A stretch of DNA of 62,115 nt from Caballeronia glathei (GCF_000698595.1 NZ_JFHC01000050.1:1-62115), one strand, 5' to 3'. Positions 49,655-59,066 are shown, counted from the stretch's first letter. Notes: a model not told the origin generated them from the letters alone. Program-made: numbers and translations.

Positions 49655-52054
49655 TCAGGCTTGAGTGGCAGCGGCGGAAGCGGAAGCGGCGTGCATCGCC
49701 GCCCACACGCGATGCGGCGTCGCGGGCATCTGCAGGTCCTTCACGCCGAGCGGCGCGAGCGCGTCCAGAATCGCGTTGATCACGGCAGGCGGCGAGCCGA
49801 TCGCGCCCGCCTCGCCGCACCCCTTCACGCCGAGCGGATTGTGCGTGCACGGCGTGCCCTTCGCCGTTTCGACCGTGAAGTTCGGCAGGTCGATGGCGTG
49901 CGGCATCGCGTAGTCCATGAACGAGCCGGACAGCAGCTGCCCGCTTTCGTTGTCGTACACGCAGCGCTCGAGCATCGCCTGCCCGATGCCCTGCCCGAGC
50001 CCGCCATGCACCTGGCCTTCGACGATCATCGGGTTGATCACGTTGCCGAAGTCGTCGACGGCGGTGAACTTCTGGATGCGCGTTTCGCCCGTGTCCGGAT
50101 CGACCTCGACTTCGCAAATATACGCACCCGACGGATACGTGAAGTTGGTCGGGTCGTAGAACGCGTTTTCGTTGAGGCCGGGCTCGAGCGTCTCCAGCGG
50201 AAAGTTGTGCGGGACGTAGGCCGCGAGCGACACGTCCGCGAACGTCTTCGTGCGGTCCGTGCCGGCCACGCGGAAGATGCCGTCCTTGAACTCGATGTCC
50301 TCCGCCGACGCCTCCAGCAGGTGCGCCGCGATCTTCTTGGCCTTGGCCTCGATCTTGTCGAGTGCCTTCATGAGCGCCGAGCCGCCCACCGCGATCGAGC
50401 GCGAGCCGTACGTGCCCATGCCGAACGGAATGCGCCCGGTGTCGCCGTGGATGATCTCGACGTTGTCCATCGACACGCCGAGCCGGTCCGCAACCACCTG
50501 CGCGAAGGTCGTTTCGTGCCCCTGGCCGTGGCTGTGCGACCCGGTGAACACGGTCACCGAGCCGGTCGGATGCACGCGCACTTCACCCGCTTCGAAAAGG
50601 CCGGCCCGCGCGCCGAGCGCGCCCGCAATGTTCGACGGCGCGAGCCCGCACGCCTCGATGTAGCAGGAATAGCCGAGGCCGCGCAGCTTGCCGCTCTTCT
50701 TCGCTTCGTCGCGCCGGGCGGCGAAGCCCTTCACGTCGGCGATCTCGAGCGCGCGGTTCAGGATGCTGTCGTAGTCGCCGGTGTCGTAGGTGAGGCCGAC
50801 CGGGGTCGCGTACGGAAACTCGCGGATGAAATTGCGGCGGCGGATTTCCGCCGGATCGATGTTCATCTCGCGCGCCGCCGTTTCCACGAGCCGCTCGACC
50901 ACGTACGTCGCCTCCGGACGGCCCGCTCCGCGATACGCATCGACGGGAACCGTGTTCGTGAACACGGCCTTCACCTCGGCGTAGATCGCGGGCGTCGCAT
51001 ACTGGCCGGCCAGCAGCGTCGCGTAAAGGATGGTCGGCACGGAGGACGCGAACGTCGACAGATAGGCGCCCATGTTCGCAGTGGTGTGCACGCGCATCGC
51101 GAGGAACTTGCCGGTGCTGTCGAGCGCGAGCTCGGCTTTCGTCACATGATCGCGGCCGTGCGCATCGGTCAGGAACGCCTCGGAACGCTCGGCCGTCCAC
51201 TTGATCGGCCGCCCAGTCTTCTTCGACGCCCACGTGAGCGCCACGTCCTCCGCATACAGGAAGATCTTGGAGCCGAAGCCGCCGCCGACATCCGGCGCGA
51301 TAATCCGCAGCTTCGTCTCCGGCAGCGAGAGCACGAAGGCCGCCATCAGGAGGCGCTCGACGTGCGGATTCTGGTTCGCCACGTAGACGGTGTAGCTGTC
51401 GTCGTATTTCGAATAGCTCGCATTGACCGCGCGCGGCTCGATCGCGTTCGGAATCAGGCGCTGGTTCACGATGTCGAGCGTCGTTACGTGCGCGGCCTGC
51501 GCGAAGGCGGCGTCGGTTCGCGCCTTGTCGCCGTGGCCCCAGTTGTAGCAGACGTTGTCCGCCACGCCGTCGTGCACGAGCGGCTGGTCCGGGTTCGACG
51601 CGCTCGCCGTATCGACCGCGGCCGGCAGCACGTCGTAGTCCACGTCGATCAGTTCGACCGCGTCCTTCGCCTCCTTCACCGACTCGGCGATCACGAGCGC
51701 GACCTGGTCGCCGACATGGCGCACCTTGTCGTGCGCGATCACGGGATGCGGCGGCTCGTTCATCGGCTTGCCGTCGGTGCTGTGGATCAGCCAGCCGCAC
51801 GGCAAGCCGCCGACGTTGTCTGCCGCGAGATCCGCGCCGGTAAAGATCGCGATCACGCCGGGCGACTGCTTCGCCGCGGCCGTATCGATGCTGCGTATCT
51901 TCGCGTGCGCGTGCGGCGAGCGCAGGAACACGCCGTAGCTCTGCTGGGGAAAGACGACGTCGTCGGTGTACTGGCCTGCGCCCGTCAGGAAGCGGAAGTC
52001 TTCCTTGCGTTTGACGCCGGCGCCAATCATGTGCGGTTGTTCGGGTGCATTCAT
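49655..52054 (-). CDS. coxL: Form II CO-dehydrogenase-type large subunit (CoxL)
   Basis: A 799-residue molybdopterin-binding catalytic subunit. The active-site loop reads DAYRGAGRPEATYV, the AYRGAGR motif of form II CoxL, not the AYxCSFR of true CO-oxidising form I; there is thus no Cys for the Mo-Cu centre. Other cofactor stretches are GGGFGSKIFLYAED and GTYGSRSIAVGGSAL. The C-terminal VKGCGEAGAIGSPPAV carries the base Glu. Form II enzymes have uncertain substrates. The order S-L-M-D-E-G-XdhC is the form II layout. Confidence 0.92.
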   Translation of the reverse strand: MNAPEQPHMIGAGVKRKEDFRFLTGAGQYTDDVVFPQQSYGVFLRSPHAHAKIRSIDTAAAKQSPGVIAIFTGADLAADNVGGLPCGWLIHSTDGKPMNEPPHPVIAHDKVRHVGDQVALVIAESVKEAKDAVELIDVDYDVLPAAVDTASASNPDQPLVHDGVADNVCYNWGHGDKARTDAAFAQAAHVTTLDIVNQRLIPNAIEPRAVNASYSKYDDSYTVYVANQNPHVERLLMAAFVLSLPETKLRIIAPDVGGGFGSKIFLYAEDVALTWASKKTGRPIKWTAERSEAFLTDAHGRDHVTKAELALDSTGKFLAMRVHTTANMGAYLSTFASSVPTILYATLLAGQYATPAIYAEVKAVFTNTVPVDAYRGAGRPEATYVVERLVETAAREMNIDPAEIRRRNFIREFPYATPVGLTYDTGDYDSILNRALEIADVKGFAARRDEAKKSGKLRGLGYSCYIEACGLAPSNIAGALGARAGLFEAGEVRVHPTGSVTVFTGSHSHGQGHETTFAQVVADRLGVSMDNVEIIHGDTGRIPFGMGTYGSRSIAVGGSALMKALDKIEAKAKKIAAHLLEASAEDIEFKDGIFRVAGTDRTKTFADVSLAAYVPHNFPLETLEPGLNENAFYDPTNFTYPSGAYICEVEVDPDTGETRIQKFTAVDDFGNVINPMIVEGQVHGGLGQGIGQAMLERCVYDNESGQLLSGSFMDYAMPHAIDLPNFTVETAKGTPCTHNPLGVKGCGEAGAIGSPPAVINAILDALAPLGVKDLQMPATPHRVWAAMHAASASAAATQA

Positions 52055-52070
52055 CGCGGTCTCCGTTGTC

Positions 52071-52270
52071 GATCAGAGTAGGCGCTTCAGCGCCGTACTC
52101 TGATCCCATGCAAAGCGGTCGATCAGAGCAGGTGCTTCAGCGCCGAACCCTGATCCCATGCAAAGCGGTCGATCAGAGCAGGTGCTTCAGCGCCGAACCC
52201 TGATCCCATGCAAAGCGGTCGCTCAGAGCAGGTGCTTTAGCGCCGAACCCTGATCCCATGCAGAGCAAAG
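52071..52270. repeat. Four 50-bp tandem hairpin repeats between coxS and coxL
   Basis: Units begin at 52071, 52121, 52171 and 52221, exactly 50 bases apart. Each starts GATCAGAG and contains CTTCAGCGCC, then CTGATCCCATGCA. Unit 1 folds into a 15-bp stem with one bulge, GATCAGAGTAGGCGC / GCGCCGTACTCTGATC, loop TTCA. Units 2-4 keep only the outer 6 bp well matched. They lie on the operon transcript between two cistrons. Confidence 0.9.
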
Positions 52271-52329
52271 TCAGGCCCAATTCATCGAAAAGGGATGGTC
52301 TTCAACGAGGCGTGGCTGCGGGGTGCGTG

Positions 52330-52806
52330 TCACCCGCCCGCCTTCATGGCCTGTGCCCCCTGCAGGACCGCCTTCACGATGTTGTGATAGCCCGTGCAGC
52401 GGCAAAGATTGCCGTCGAGCTGCTCGCGGACCTCGGCCTCGGTAAGATCGGATTCCTGCGATGCGAGCGCCGTCGCGCTCATCACCATGCCCGGCGTGCA
52501 GAAGCCGCATTGCAGGCCGTGGCAATCCTTGAACGCGGCCTGCATCGGGTGAAGGTGCCCGTCCTTCGAGAGCCCTTCGATGGTCGTCACCTGCGCGCCG
52601 TCCGCCTGCGCGGCGAGGATGTTGCACGCCTTGATCGCGCGGCCGTCCAGATGGACGGTGCACGCGCCGCACTGCGCGGTGTCGCAGCCGATGTGCGTGC
52701 CGGTGAGCCTGAGTTGATCGCGCAGAAACTGGACCAGCAGGATGTGAGGTTCGACGTCGGCGGTCACGGGTTTGCCGTTGACCGTCAGGCTGATGCTGAG
52801 CGCCAT
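52330..52806 (-). CDS. coxS: [2Fe-2S] small subunit of molybdenum hydroxylase (CoxS)
   Basis: A 158-residue ferredoxin-type subunit. The N-terminal plant-type [2Fe-2S] site is CDTAQCGACTVHLDG. The second site is LQCGFCTPGMVMSA together with NLCRCTGYHNIV. It starts at MALSISLTVNGK (ATG 52806), just after GGAGACAGAAG. As first gene it sets the operon promoter. A 275-base gap with the tandem repeats precedes coxL; in most cox operons this gap is short. Confidence 0.92.
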   Translation of the reverse strand: MALSISLTVNGKPVTADVEPHILLVQFLRDQLRLTGTHIGCDTAQCGACTVHLDGRAIKACNILAAQADGAQVTTIEGLSKDGHLHPMQAAFKDCHGLQCGFCTPGMVMSATALASQESDLTEAEVREQLDGNLCRCTGYHNIVKAVLQGAQAMKAGG

Positions 52807-53154
52807 TTCTTCTGTCTCCTTGGGGGGATGGACCAGCCCAAAGCACACTCACGGTCTACACGTCCTGAACCTGCCTTGCTGCTGTGAGCGTCTGGCTGGG
52901 AATTCGTGTTATTTGTTCTAGCAACGAGTAAAACACAAATCGGCGGCAGTCGCTATCGGGCCAACGGCGCATGCGTGGCGCTGCGCGACATGTTCCGCAG
53001 CGCTGCCGGCTTGCGGGTTCGTGCGCGGGTTCGTGCGCTGCTTCGCAGCATGGGCGGATGTTGCAGGCGCGCTCTCGTGGCCGGGTGCTCCAAAGCAAAA
53101 CGCGCCGCCCTTCCGGGCGGCGCGTTTTGCGTGGCAAGGCGCAGGCGGGCGCCG
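52807..53154. other. Intergenic region between coxS and APC permease
   Basis: About 350 bases. The stretch at 52807-52930 is the expected cox promoter region. A short G+C-rich direct repeat (GGGTTCGTGCGC, twice) lies near 53018. A strong terminator belongs to the permease. Confidence 0.5.
53095..53130. terminator. Terminator after amino-acid permease
   Basis: A perfect 16-bp stem (GCAAAACGCGCCGCCC / GGGCGGCGCGTTTTGC) with loop TTCC, ending in a T run on either strand. Confidence 0.85.
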
Positions 53155-54552
53155 TCAGTGGATACCGCGACCCAGCTTCGAGTTGCCGCGCGAGTAGCCG
53201 AAATAGATCACGAGCCCGATGACGAGCCACACGACGAACGCAATCCACGTCGTCGCCTGAAGATTGATCATCAGGAACAGGCACGACGCAACCGCCAGAA
53301 CCGGGACGAGCGGCACGCCCGGGCAGCGGAACGCGCGCGGCAGCGCCGGGTGCGTGCGGCGCAGGACCAGCACGGCAATCGACACCATGCAGAACGCCGC
53401 CAGCGTGCCGATGTTGATCAGCTCCGCGAGCACGTTGAGCGGCACCAGCGCGCCGATCAGCCCGAAGCAGATGCCGACGAGCCAGGTCGTGAAAAAGGGC
53501 GTCGCGAAACGCGGGTGCACCTTCGAGAGCCGCGCGGGCAACAGGCCGTCGCGCGACATCGCGTAGATCACGCGCGTCTGGCCGTAGCTCATCACGAGAA
53601 TCACGGTGAGCATGCCGAGCACCGCGCCGAGGTCGATGAAGCCCGCCACCCAGTTCTGCCCGACCACCTGCAGCGCGTACGAAACCGGATGCGAGACGTT
53701 GGCGAATTGCGGCGACGGCACGATCCCCGTCACGACGGCGGCCACCGCCACGTACAGCACGGCGCACACCGCGAGCGACGAGATGATCCCGATCGGCAGG
53801 TCGCGCTTCGGATCCTTCACCTCCTCCGCCGCCGACGACACCGAGTCGAAGCCGATGAACGCAAAGAACATCACGGCCGCCGCGCCGAACACGCCCGACC
53901 AGCCGTTCGGCATGAACGGCTGCCAGTTCGCCGGCGTGACGTGGAACACGCCGACCACGATCACGAGCAGCACCACGGTCACCTTGATCGCGACCATCAG
54001 GTTGTTGACGCGCGTCGATTCCCTGACGCCGACCGAGAGCAGCGCCGTGATCGCCATAATCACGAGAAACGCGGGCAGGTTGAACACGGTGAAATGGCCG
54101 GGCACGGCGCCGGGCGCGGCGGTGAGCGCCATCGGCAGCGAGATGCCGAAGCCCGACAGCAGCGACTGGAGGTAGCCGGACCAGCCGACCGACACGGCCG
54201 AGGTCGCGAGCCCGTATTCGAGCATCAGGTCCCAGCCGATGATCCACGCGGCCAGCTCGCCGAGCGTCGCATACGAATAGGTGTAGATCGAGCCGGCGAC
54301 GGGAATCGTCGACGAGAACTCGGCGTAGGCGAGCGCCGCGAAGCAGCAGGCAATGGCCGCGATGATGAACGCGATCATCAGCGCCGGCCCGGCCTGCACC
54401 GCGCCGGTTCCGGTCAGCACGAAAATGCCCGTGCCGATGATGGCGCCGACGCCGAGAAAGGTCAGATCGAGCGCACCGAGCGACTTTCTCAGGCCCGTGC
54501 GATGCGCACCGGCGAGCAGGTGCTCGATACTTTTCTTGCGAAACAGGGACAT
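53155..54552 (-). CDS. APC-family amino acid permease
   Basis: A 465-residue permease with about 12 helices. The N-terminal landmark is SLGALDLTFLGVGAIIGTGIFVLTG, the unwound substrate helix of APC transporters. The second landmark is AYAEFSSTIPVAGSIYTYSY. It resembles the cationic amino acid (YfnA/CAT) branch. It is transcribed alone and ends at the strong terminator. The substrate is probably an amino acid; the exact one is unknown. Confidence 0.88.
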   Translation of the reverse strand: MSLFRKKSIEHLLAGAHRTGLRKSLGALDLTFLGVGAIIGTGIFVLTGTGAVQAGPALMIAFIIAAIACCFAALAYAEFSSTIPVAGSIYTYSYATLGELAAWIIGWDLMLEYGLATSAVSVGWSGYLQSLLSGFGISLPMALTAAPGAVPGHFTVFNLPAFLVIMAITALLSVGVRESTRVNNLMVAIKVTVVLLVIVVGVFHVTPANWQPFMPNGWSGVFGAAAVMFFAFIGFDSVSSAAEEVKDPKRDLPIGIISSLAVCAVLYVAVAAVVTGIVPSPQFANVSHPVSYALQVVGQNWVAGFIDLGAVLGMLTVILVMSYGQTRVIYAMSRDGLLPARLSKVHPRFATPFFTTWLVGICFGLIGALVPLNVLAELINIGTLAAFCMVSIAVLVLRRTHPALPRAFRCPGVPLVPVLAVASCLFLMINLQATTWIAFVVWLVIGLVIYFGYSRGNSKLGRGIH

Positions 54553-54822
54553 GGACGGGTACCTCCAGACGACGCGAAGCCGGACACGAACAGGGACGCA
54601 AACACGCGTCGGCTTCGTGGAAAACCCGGGATTTTATCGGAGGGAAGGCAGCTCGCCGGTGGCTTTCAGGCGATTGGACATCAAGAGTATTCGGCGCTTT
54701 GACACTTTTCGGATTGAAATTTGCGCTATCAGCGGCGTATTCGCTCAAAAATCCTCGAATGCGGCGCGCACGAGGAATTTCCGCGCCAATGCACGCGAAT
54801 GGTGCAAATGCTTCAAAACGAC

Positions 54823-55479
54823 TCAGCCCGCCATGGCCGGATTCATGTCGACGAGCCGGTTGCTCATCACATAGAAGGTCAGTTCCGCGTTGTTCGAGAG
54901 CTTCATCTTGTCGAGCAGGCGCGAGCGGTAGACGCTCACCGTTTTCACCGAGAGCGACAGCGCGTGGGCAATGTCCGTCAGCCGCTTGCCCGACGCGAGC
55001 ATGCAGAGCGTCTGGAATTCGCGGTCCGAGAGCTTCTCGTGCGGCAACTGCTCCGAATCCAGCGACACGTAGGCCGCGAGCGCCTCGGCCATCGCGGGGC
55101 TCACGTACTTGCGGCCCGCCGCGACCTGCTGGATCGCGTTGATCATCAGCGCGGGGTCGGCGGTTTTCGAGAGATAGCCCGCCGCGCCCGCCTTGAGCGC
55201 GCGCACCGCGTACTGATCCTCGCGGTACATCGAGAACATCAGCACCGGCAGGCGCGGCGCCTGGCGCTTCATGCGCTTGAGCACGTCGACACCGTTGATG
55301 TCGGGCAGCGAAATGTCGAGGAGCGCCACGTCGACGGGGCGCTGCACCGCGTAACTGAGCGCCTGGGCGCCGGTTTCGGCCTCGAACACATGCGAGGCGA
55401 TGCCGCGCTCGATCAGCAGTTGCGAGACGCCGCGGCGCACGATCGCGTGGTCGTCGGCAAGCAGGACCCTGAGTGTCAA
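54823..55479 (-). CDS. NarL/FixJ-type response regulator
   Basis: A 218-residue regulator, start probably TTG 55479 after GAGGG. The receiver domain has DDH near the N-terminus, phospho-Asp in VALLDISLPDINGV, Thr/Ser in LPVLMFSMY and Lys in GYLSKTADP. The C-terminal LuxR-type helix-turn-helix is LSDREFQTLCMLASGKRLTDI with SVKTVSVYRSRLLDKM. It is the partner of the kinase ten bases upstream. Target genes are unknown. Confidence 0.88.
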   Translation of the reverse strand: MTLRVLLADDHAIVRRGVSQLLIERGIASHVFEAETGAQALSYAVQRPVDVALLDISLPDINGVDVLKRMKRQAPRLPVLMFSMYREDQYAVRALKAGAAGYLSKTADPALMINAIQQVAAGRKYVSPAMAEALAAYVSLDSEQLPHEKLSDREFQTLCMLASGKRLTDIAHALSLSVKTVSVYRSRLLDKMKLSNNAELTFYVMSNRLVDMNPAMAG

Positions 55480-55489
55480 GACGCAGCCC

Positions 55490-56410
55490 TCACGAGTTGA
55501 GCGCAAAGCGCGCGGGCCGGATCGGCGACACGGCGGCGTGCGAAGCCGTCAGCGGAAAGCGGGCACGCACGGCGGTGCCGCCCGTCGCGGAGGCGGTGAT
55601 GCGCAGGCTGCCGCCCAGCGCCTCGCAGCGCGAGCGCATGCCGCTCAAACCCAGGCGCCCGGGCTTGCGGCGCGCGGCGGCCGTCATGCCGCAGCCGTCG
55701 TCTTCGACGAACAGCGTGACGAAGCGCGCATCCCCCTCCGCGTTCACCTCGATATGCACGCGCGCCACGCTCGCGCGGGCGTGCCGGGCGACGTTGCTGA
55801 GCGCTTCCTGCGCGACGCGGAAGATCGCGAGCGCAACGGGTTCGCCAAGGCGCGCGAGCCGTGCGTCGGGTGCGCAGGTGAACGTCACGTCGAGCGACGT
55901 GCTCGCCGCGAAGCGTTCGGCCCAGTCGGCGAGCGCGCGGGCGATGCCGCCGTCCAGCTGCGGCGCGCTCAGGCCCGCGACGGCCTGCTGATTCGCCTCG
56001 CACACCGCATCGAGCGACTGCTTCGCGATGCCGAGCGCTTCGGTGCACGGCGCCGGAGCGTCGGCGGGCAGCCACGTTTCGAGGCGCGCCAGCGCGAAGC
56101 GCGCGGCGGTCAGCGCGGCGCCGGCGGCGTCGTGCAGTTCCTGCGCGAGCATGCGGCGCACGCGCTCGTCGGTGGCCGCGAGCTGGGTGGAAAGCTGATG
56201 CACGCGTGCCGAGAGACGCTGGATTTCGCGATCCGCGGCCAGCTTGGCGTCCATCAGCGCGGACAGCGCCGAAGCCGGGCAAGCGGCGGCATCGTGCGCG
56301 GCGTACGTGCCGGCCGCCTCGCCAGGCGCGAGCGCCGGCGACTGAACGTCGCAAAAGGTCGCATGGCGTGGCTGGCTCTGATCCAGTACAGAAGCAGTCG
56401 ACGTCTTCAT
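55490..56410 (-). CDS. Soluble NarX-type sensor histidine kinase
   Basis: A 306-residue kinase with no membrane segment. The N-terminal ~90 residues are low-complexity then coiled coil (AADREIQRLSARVHQLSTQLA). The HisKA_3 box is RMLAQELHDAAGAALTAAR with phospho-His. The catalytic domain shows NVARHARAS (N box), VEDDGCGMT and GLSGMRSRCEALGG. A cytoplasmic kinase without a visible sensor domain suggests it senses an internal signal or a partner protein. Confidence 0.85.
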   Translation of the reverse strand: MKTSTASVLDQSQPRHATFCDVQSPALAPGEAAGTYAAHDAAACPASALSALMDAKLAADREIQRLSARVHQLSTQLAATDERVRRMLAQELHDAAGAALTAARFALARLETWLPADAPAPCTEALGIAKQSLDAVCEANQQAVAGLSAPQLDGGIARALADWAERFAASTSLDVTFTCAPDARLARLGEPVALAIFRVAQEALSNVARHARASVARVHIEVNAEGDARFVTLFVEDDGCGMTAAARRKPGRLGLSGMRSRCEALGGSLRITASATGGTAVRARFPLTASHAAVSPIRPARFALNS

Positions 56411-56780
56411 TTCAACTTTTCCTCGCAGGGAGCGCAGTCAGCTACGTTCGCGCCAGTCCGACACCGCGACGTAACCAAATTTACACTCTGTAACAGCAAG
56501 AACGTCCCGTCGCGCCAAGGCTGGCGCTCGTTCCAATGTTGCGGATCATATCTCAAAAATATTATAAGTCTATGTCCCGTAAGGATTCGAACAGCGAACT
56601 TCATGCCGTTTCGCAAGTTAGCGACACCTACGCTTGTCGGAAAAACGCCTACAGGCCGCGTAACGGGCGGCAACACTTGTAACTTTCAGATCGCCCCGTC
56701 CGGATAGGAACGTGAAAAGCGGGCGAAAAAAAACCGGAGCACGAGGCTCCGGATTTTTGGAAAGCGTGTGTGCCGACGGG
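56411..56780. other. Intergenic region upstream of the two-component genes
   Basis: 370 bases. The AT-rich part (56540-56590) is likely the promoter of the kinase. The terminator at 56726-56757 belongs to the ferredoxin reductase. No gene is seen. Confidence 0.4.
56726..56757. terminator. Terminator after ferredoxin-NADP reductase
   Basis: Stem CCGGAGC / GCTCCGG with A8 and T5 flanks. Confidence 0.8.
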
Positions 56781-57551
56781 TCAGCCGACGAAAGCCTTCT
56801 CCACCACGTAGTGGCCCGGATGGTTGTTGCTGCCTTCCTGGAAGCCCATCTGGTCGAGCAGTTCGCGCGTGTCGCGCAGCATGTGCGGGCTGCCGCAGAG
56901 CATCACGCGGTCGTTTTCCACCGAGAACGGAGCCACGTCGAGATCCGAGAACAGCTTCTTGGTTTCGATCAGATCGGTGATGCGGCCGCGATTCGCGAAT
57001 TCCTCGCGCGTGACGGTCGGGTAGTACACGAGCTTTTCCTGGATCAGCTCGCCCAGGTGTTCGTGGGCCGGCAGGTGCTCGGTGATGAAATCCTTGTACG
57101 CGAGTTCGTCGACGAAACGGCAGGTGTGCGTGAGCACGATCTTGTCGAAGCGGTCGTACACGTCCGGGTCCTTGATGATCGACATGAACGGCGCGAGCCC
57201 CGTGCCCGTGGACAGCAGCCACAGCGTCTTGCCGGGCAGCAGGTTGTCGGCGACGAGCGTGCCGGTCGGCTTCTTGCCGATCAGCACCGGATCGCCCACC
57301 TTCAGATGCTGAAGACGCGACGTGAGCGGGCCGTCCTGCACCTTGATGCTCAGGAATTCGAGATGTTCTTCGTAGTTCGCGCTCGCGAGGCTGTAGGCGC
57401 GCAGGAGCGGCTTGCCGTCGACTTCGAGGCCCACCATCGTGAACTGGCCGTTTTCGAAACGGAACGCTGAGTCACGCGTGCAGGTGAAGCTGAAAAGCGT
57501 ATCGGTCCAGTGATGGACGCTCAGAACGGTTTGAGGATTAAGGTTGCTCAT
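56781..57551 (-). CDS. fpr: Ferredoxin-NADP(+) reductase
   Basis: A 256-residue bacterial-type FNR. The FAD-binding motif is RAYSLASANYE (about residue 50). The NADP site is STGTGLAPFMSIIKD (about 115). The C-terminal residues are EKAFVG, an aliphatic/aromatic end as in Fpr. It transfers electrons between NADPH and ferredoxin or flavodoxin, in defence against oxidative stress. ATG 57551 gives the conserved MSNLNPQTVLSVHHW. Confidence 0.92.
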   Translation of the reverse strand: MSNLNPQTVLSVHHWTDTLFSFTCTRDSAFRFENGQFTMVGLEVDGKPLLRAYSLASANYEEHLEFLSIKVQDGPLTSRLQHLKVGDPVLIGKKPTGTLVADNLLPGKTLWLLSTGTGLAPFMSIIKDPDVYDRFDKIVLTHTCRFVDELAYKDFITEHLPAHEHLGELIQEKLVYYPTVTREEFANRGRITDLIETKKLFSDLDVAPFSVENDRVMLCGSPHMLRDTRELLDQMGFQEGSNNHPGHYVVEKAFVG

Positions 57552-58022
57552 GGCTTCTTGGATAGTGCGAAAACGGTGGCGCCAGCGGCACGCGGCCGGG
57601 CACGAACAAGGACAAGGTGCTGCGCGAAAGAGGCTGGCAAGCGGGCTGGCCGCGCAACTTCGACACAAGCTCGGTGCAGGTTCGGCGCTTTTCGCGAGAA
57701 AAGGCGCAGCCCGGCGAATCCGCTATTTTAACGCGACAGTCATTCCGGCGTTGCGCCGCCGCCAAATGCCGATTGCGGCAAGTGGGCGCAACCGCTTCGT
57801 GAGCGGCATGGCGGGTCGCAGAAAGTGCGTTTCCCGAAGGCGACGGCCCGGGTTTTCGGCACGCCGGGCGCGGCCATAACCGGTAAAAATCCGTCGAGCC
57901 CGCATGATAGCAACTGGGGCGCGCTTAAGCGCCCAATGTCCCTGCTGGCGTCAGGCTAGCGCCTGCGCGCGACGGACGGCCACAGCGTCCGTCGTCGCGC
58001 TCGAAAGGCGCGCCGTGCGCGC
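57552..58022. other. Intergenic region between fpr and aldo/keto reductase
   Basis: 470 bases with no convincing gene. A 9-bp perfect hairpin, CGACGGACG / CGTCCGTCG (57970-57994), lies just beyond the aldo/keto reductase stop and may act as its terminator, although no U run follows. The fpr promoter should lie at 57560-57720. Confidence 0.45.
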
Positions 58023-59066
58023 TCAGACGCGCTGGTCCGTCGACGGCTTTTCCCAAAGATCCACGCCGCCTTCCTTCGCGTGCTGGTCGATTTCCGCGAG
58101 TTCCTCGCTGGAAAAGGCCAGGTTCTTCAGCGCGCCGACGTTCTCCACGACCTGCTCCGCCCGGCTCGCGCCGATCAGCACCGACGTCACGCGCCCGCCG
58201 CGCAGCGCCCACGCGAGCGCCATCTGCGCGAGGCTCTGGCCGCGGCGCCCGGCGAGTTCATTGAGCTTCCTGACATGCTCGATGTTCGCCGCGCTCAGGT
58301 GCGCTTCCTTCAGCGACCCACCGCCGGGCTTGTTGATCCGCGCGTCCTGGGGAACGCCGTTCAGGTACTTGCTGGTGAGAAGCCCCTGCGCGAGCGGCGT
58401 GAACGCGATGCTGCCCGCGCCGATGTCGTCGAGCGTATCGAGCAGTTCGCTCTCGATCCACCGGTTCAGCATGTTGTACGACGGCTGGTGAATCAGAAGC
58501 GGCACCTTGTGCCCGGCCAGCAGCTTCGCCATTTCGCGCGTCTTGGCCGCGGAATACGACGAGATCCCGACATACAGCGCCTTGCCCGAGTGCACGGCGG
58601 TGGCGAGCGCCCCGGCCGTCTCCTCAAGCGGCGTGTCGGCGTCGAACCGGTGCGAGTAGAAGATATCGACGTAGTCGAGGCCCATGCGCTTCAGGCTCTG
58701 ATCGAGGCTCGCGAGCACGTACTTGCGCGAGCCGCCGCCCTGGCCGTACGGCCCGGGCCACATGTCCCAGCCCGCCTTCGACGAAATCAGCAGCTCGTCG
58801 CGGTAGGGCTTGAAATCGTCCTTGAACAGGCGCCCGAAATTGGTTTCCGCACTGCCGTACGGCGGGCCGTAGTTGTTCGCCAGATCGAAGTGCGTGATGC
58901 CGAGATCGAACGCGGTGCGCAGGATGTCGCGCTGCGTGGAGAGGGGCGTGGTATCGCCGAAGTTGTGCCAGAGCCCCAGCGACAACGCCGGCAACTTCAG
59001 GCCGCTGCGGCCGCAGGTGCGGTATTCCATCTGCGAATAGCGTTCGGAAGCTGCTTCGTAAGCCAT
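58023..59066 (-). CDS. Aldo/keto reductase (YghZ/Kv-beta-like)
   Basis: A 347-residue TIM-barrel NADPH-dependent reductase. The catalytic tetrad is seen in HFDLANNYGPPYGSAE (Asp, Tyr), LISSKAGWDMW (Lys) and DIFYSHRFD (His). The cofactor motif near the C-terminus is SVLIGASRAEQVVENV. The N-terminus MAYEAASERYSQMEYRTCGRSGLKLP is typical for YghZ, which reduces methylglyoxal and other aldehydes. Monocistronic. Confidence 0.9.
   Translation of the reverse strand: MAYEAASERYSQMEYRTCGRSGLKLPALSLGLWHNFGDTTPLSTQRDILRTAFDLGITHFDLANNYGPPYGSAETNFGRLFKDDFKPYRDELLISSKAGWDMWPGPYGQGGGSRKYVLASLDQSLKRMGLDYVDIFYSHRFDADTPLEETAGALATAVHSGKALYVGISSYSAAKTREMAKLLAGHKVPLLIHQPSYNMLNRWIESELLDTLDDIGAGSIAFTPLAQGLLTSKYLNGVPQDARINKPGGGSLKEAHLSAANIEHVRKLNELAGRRGQSLAQMALAWALRGGRVTSVLIGASRAEQVVENVGALKNLAFSSEELAEIDQHAKEGGVDLWEKPSTDQRV

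Noticed and set aside
49637..52081. An 814-residue ORF opposite coxL
   Set aside because: The antisense frame of a clear molybdenum hydroxylase gene; it has the R/H/V-rich composition of a shadow frame and no motif.
52071..52270. CRISPR array
   Set aside because: The 50-base repeats are direct tandem copies without unique spacers; no cas genes are present in the window.
52906..54702. A 598-residue ORF opposite the amino-acid permease
   Set aside because: Antisense to a real permease, extremely Arg/His/Asp/Glu-rich, no start signal.
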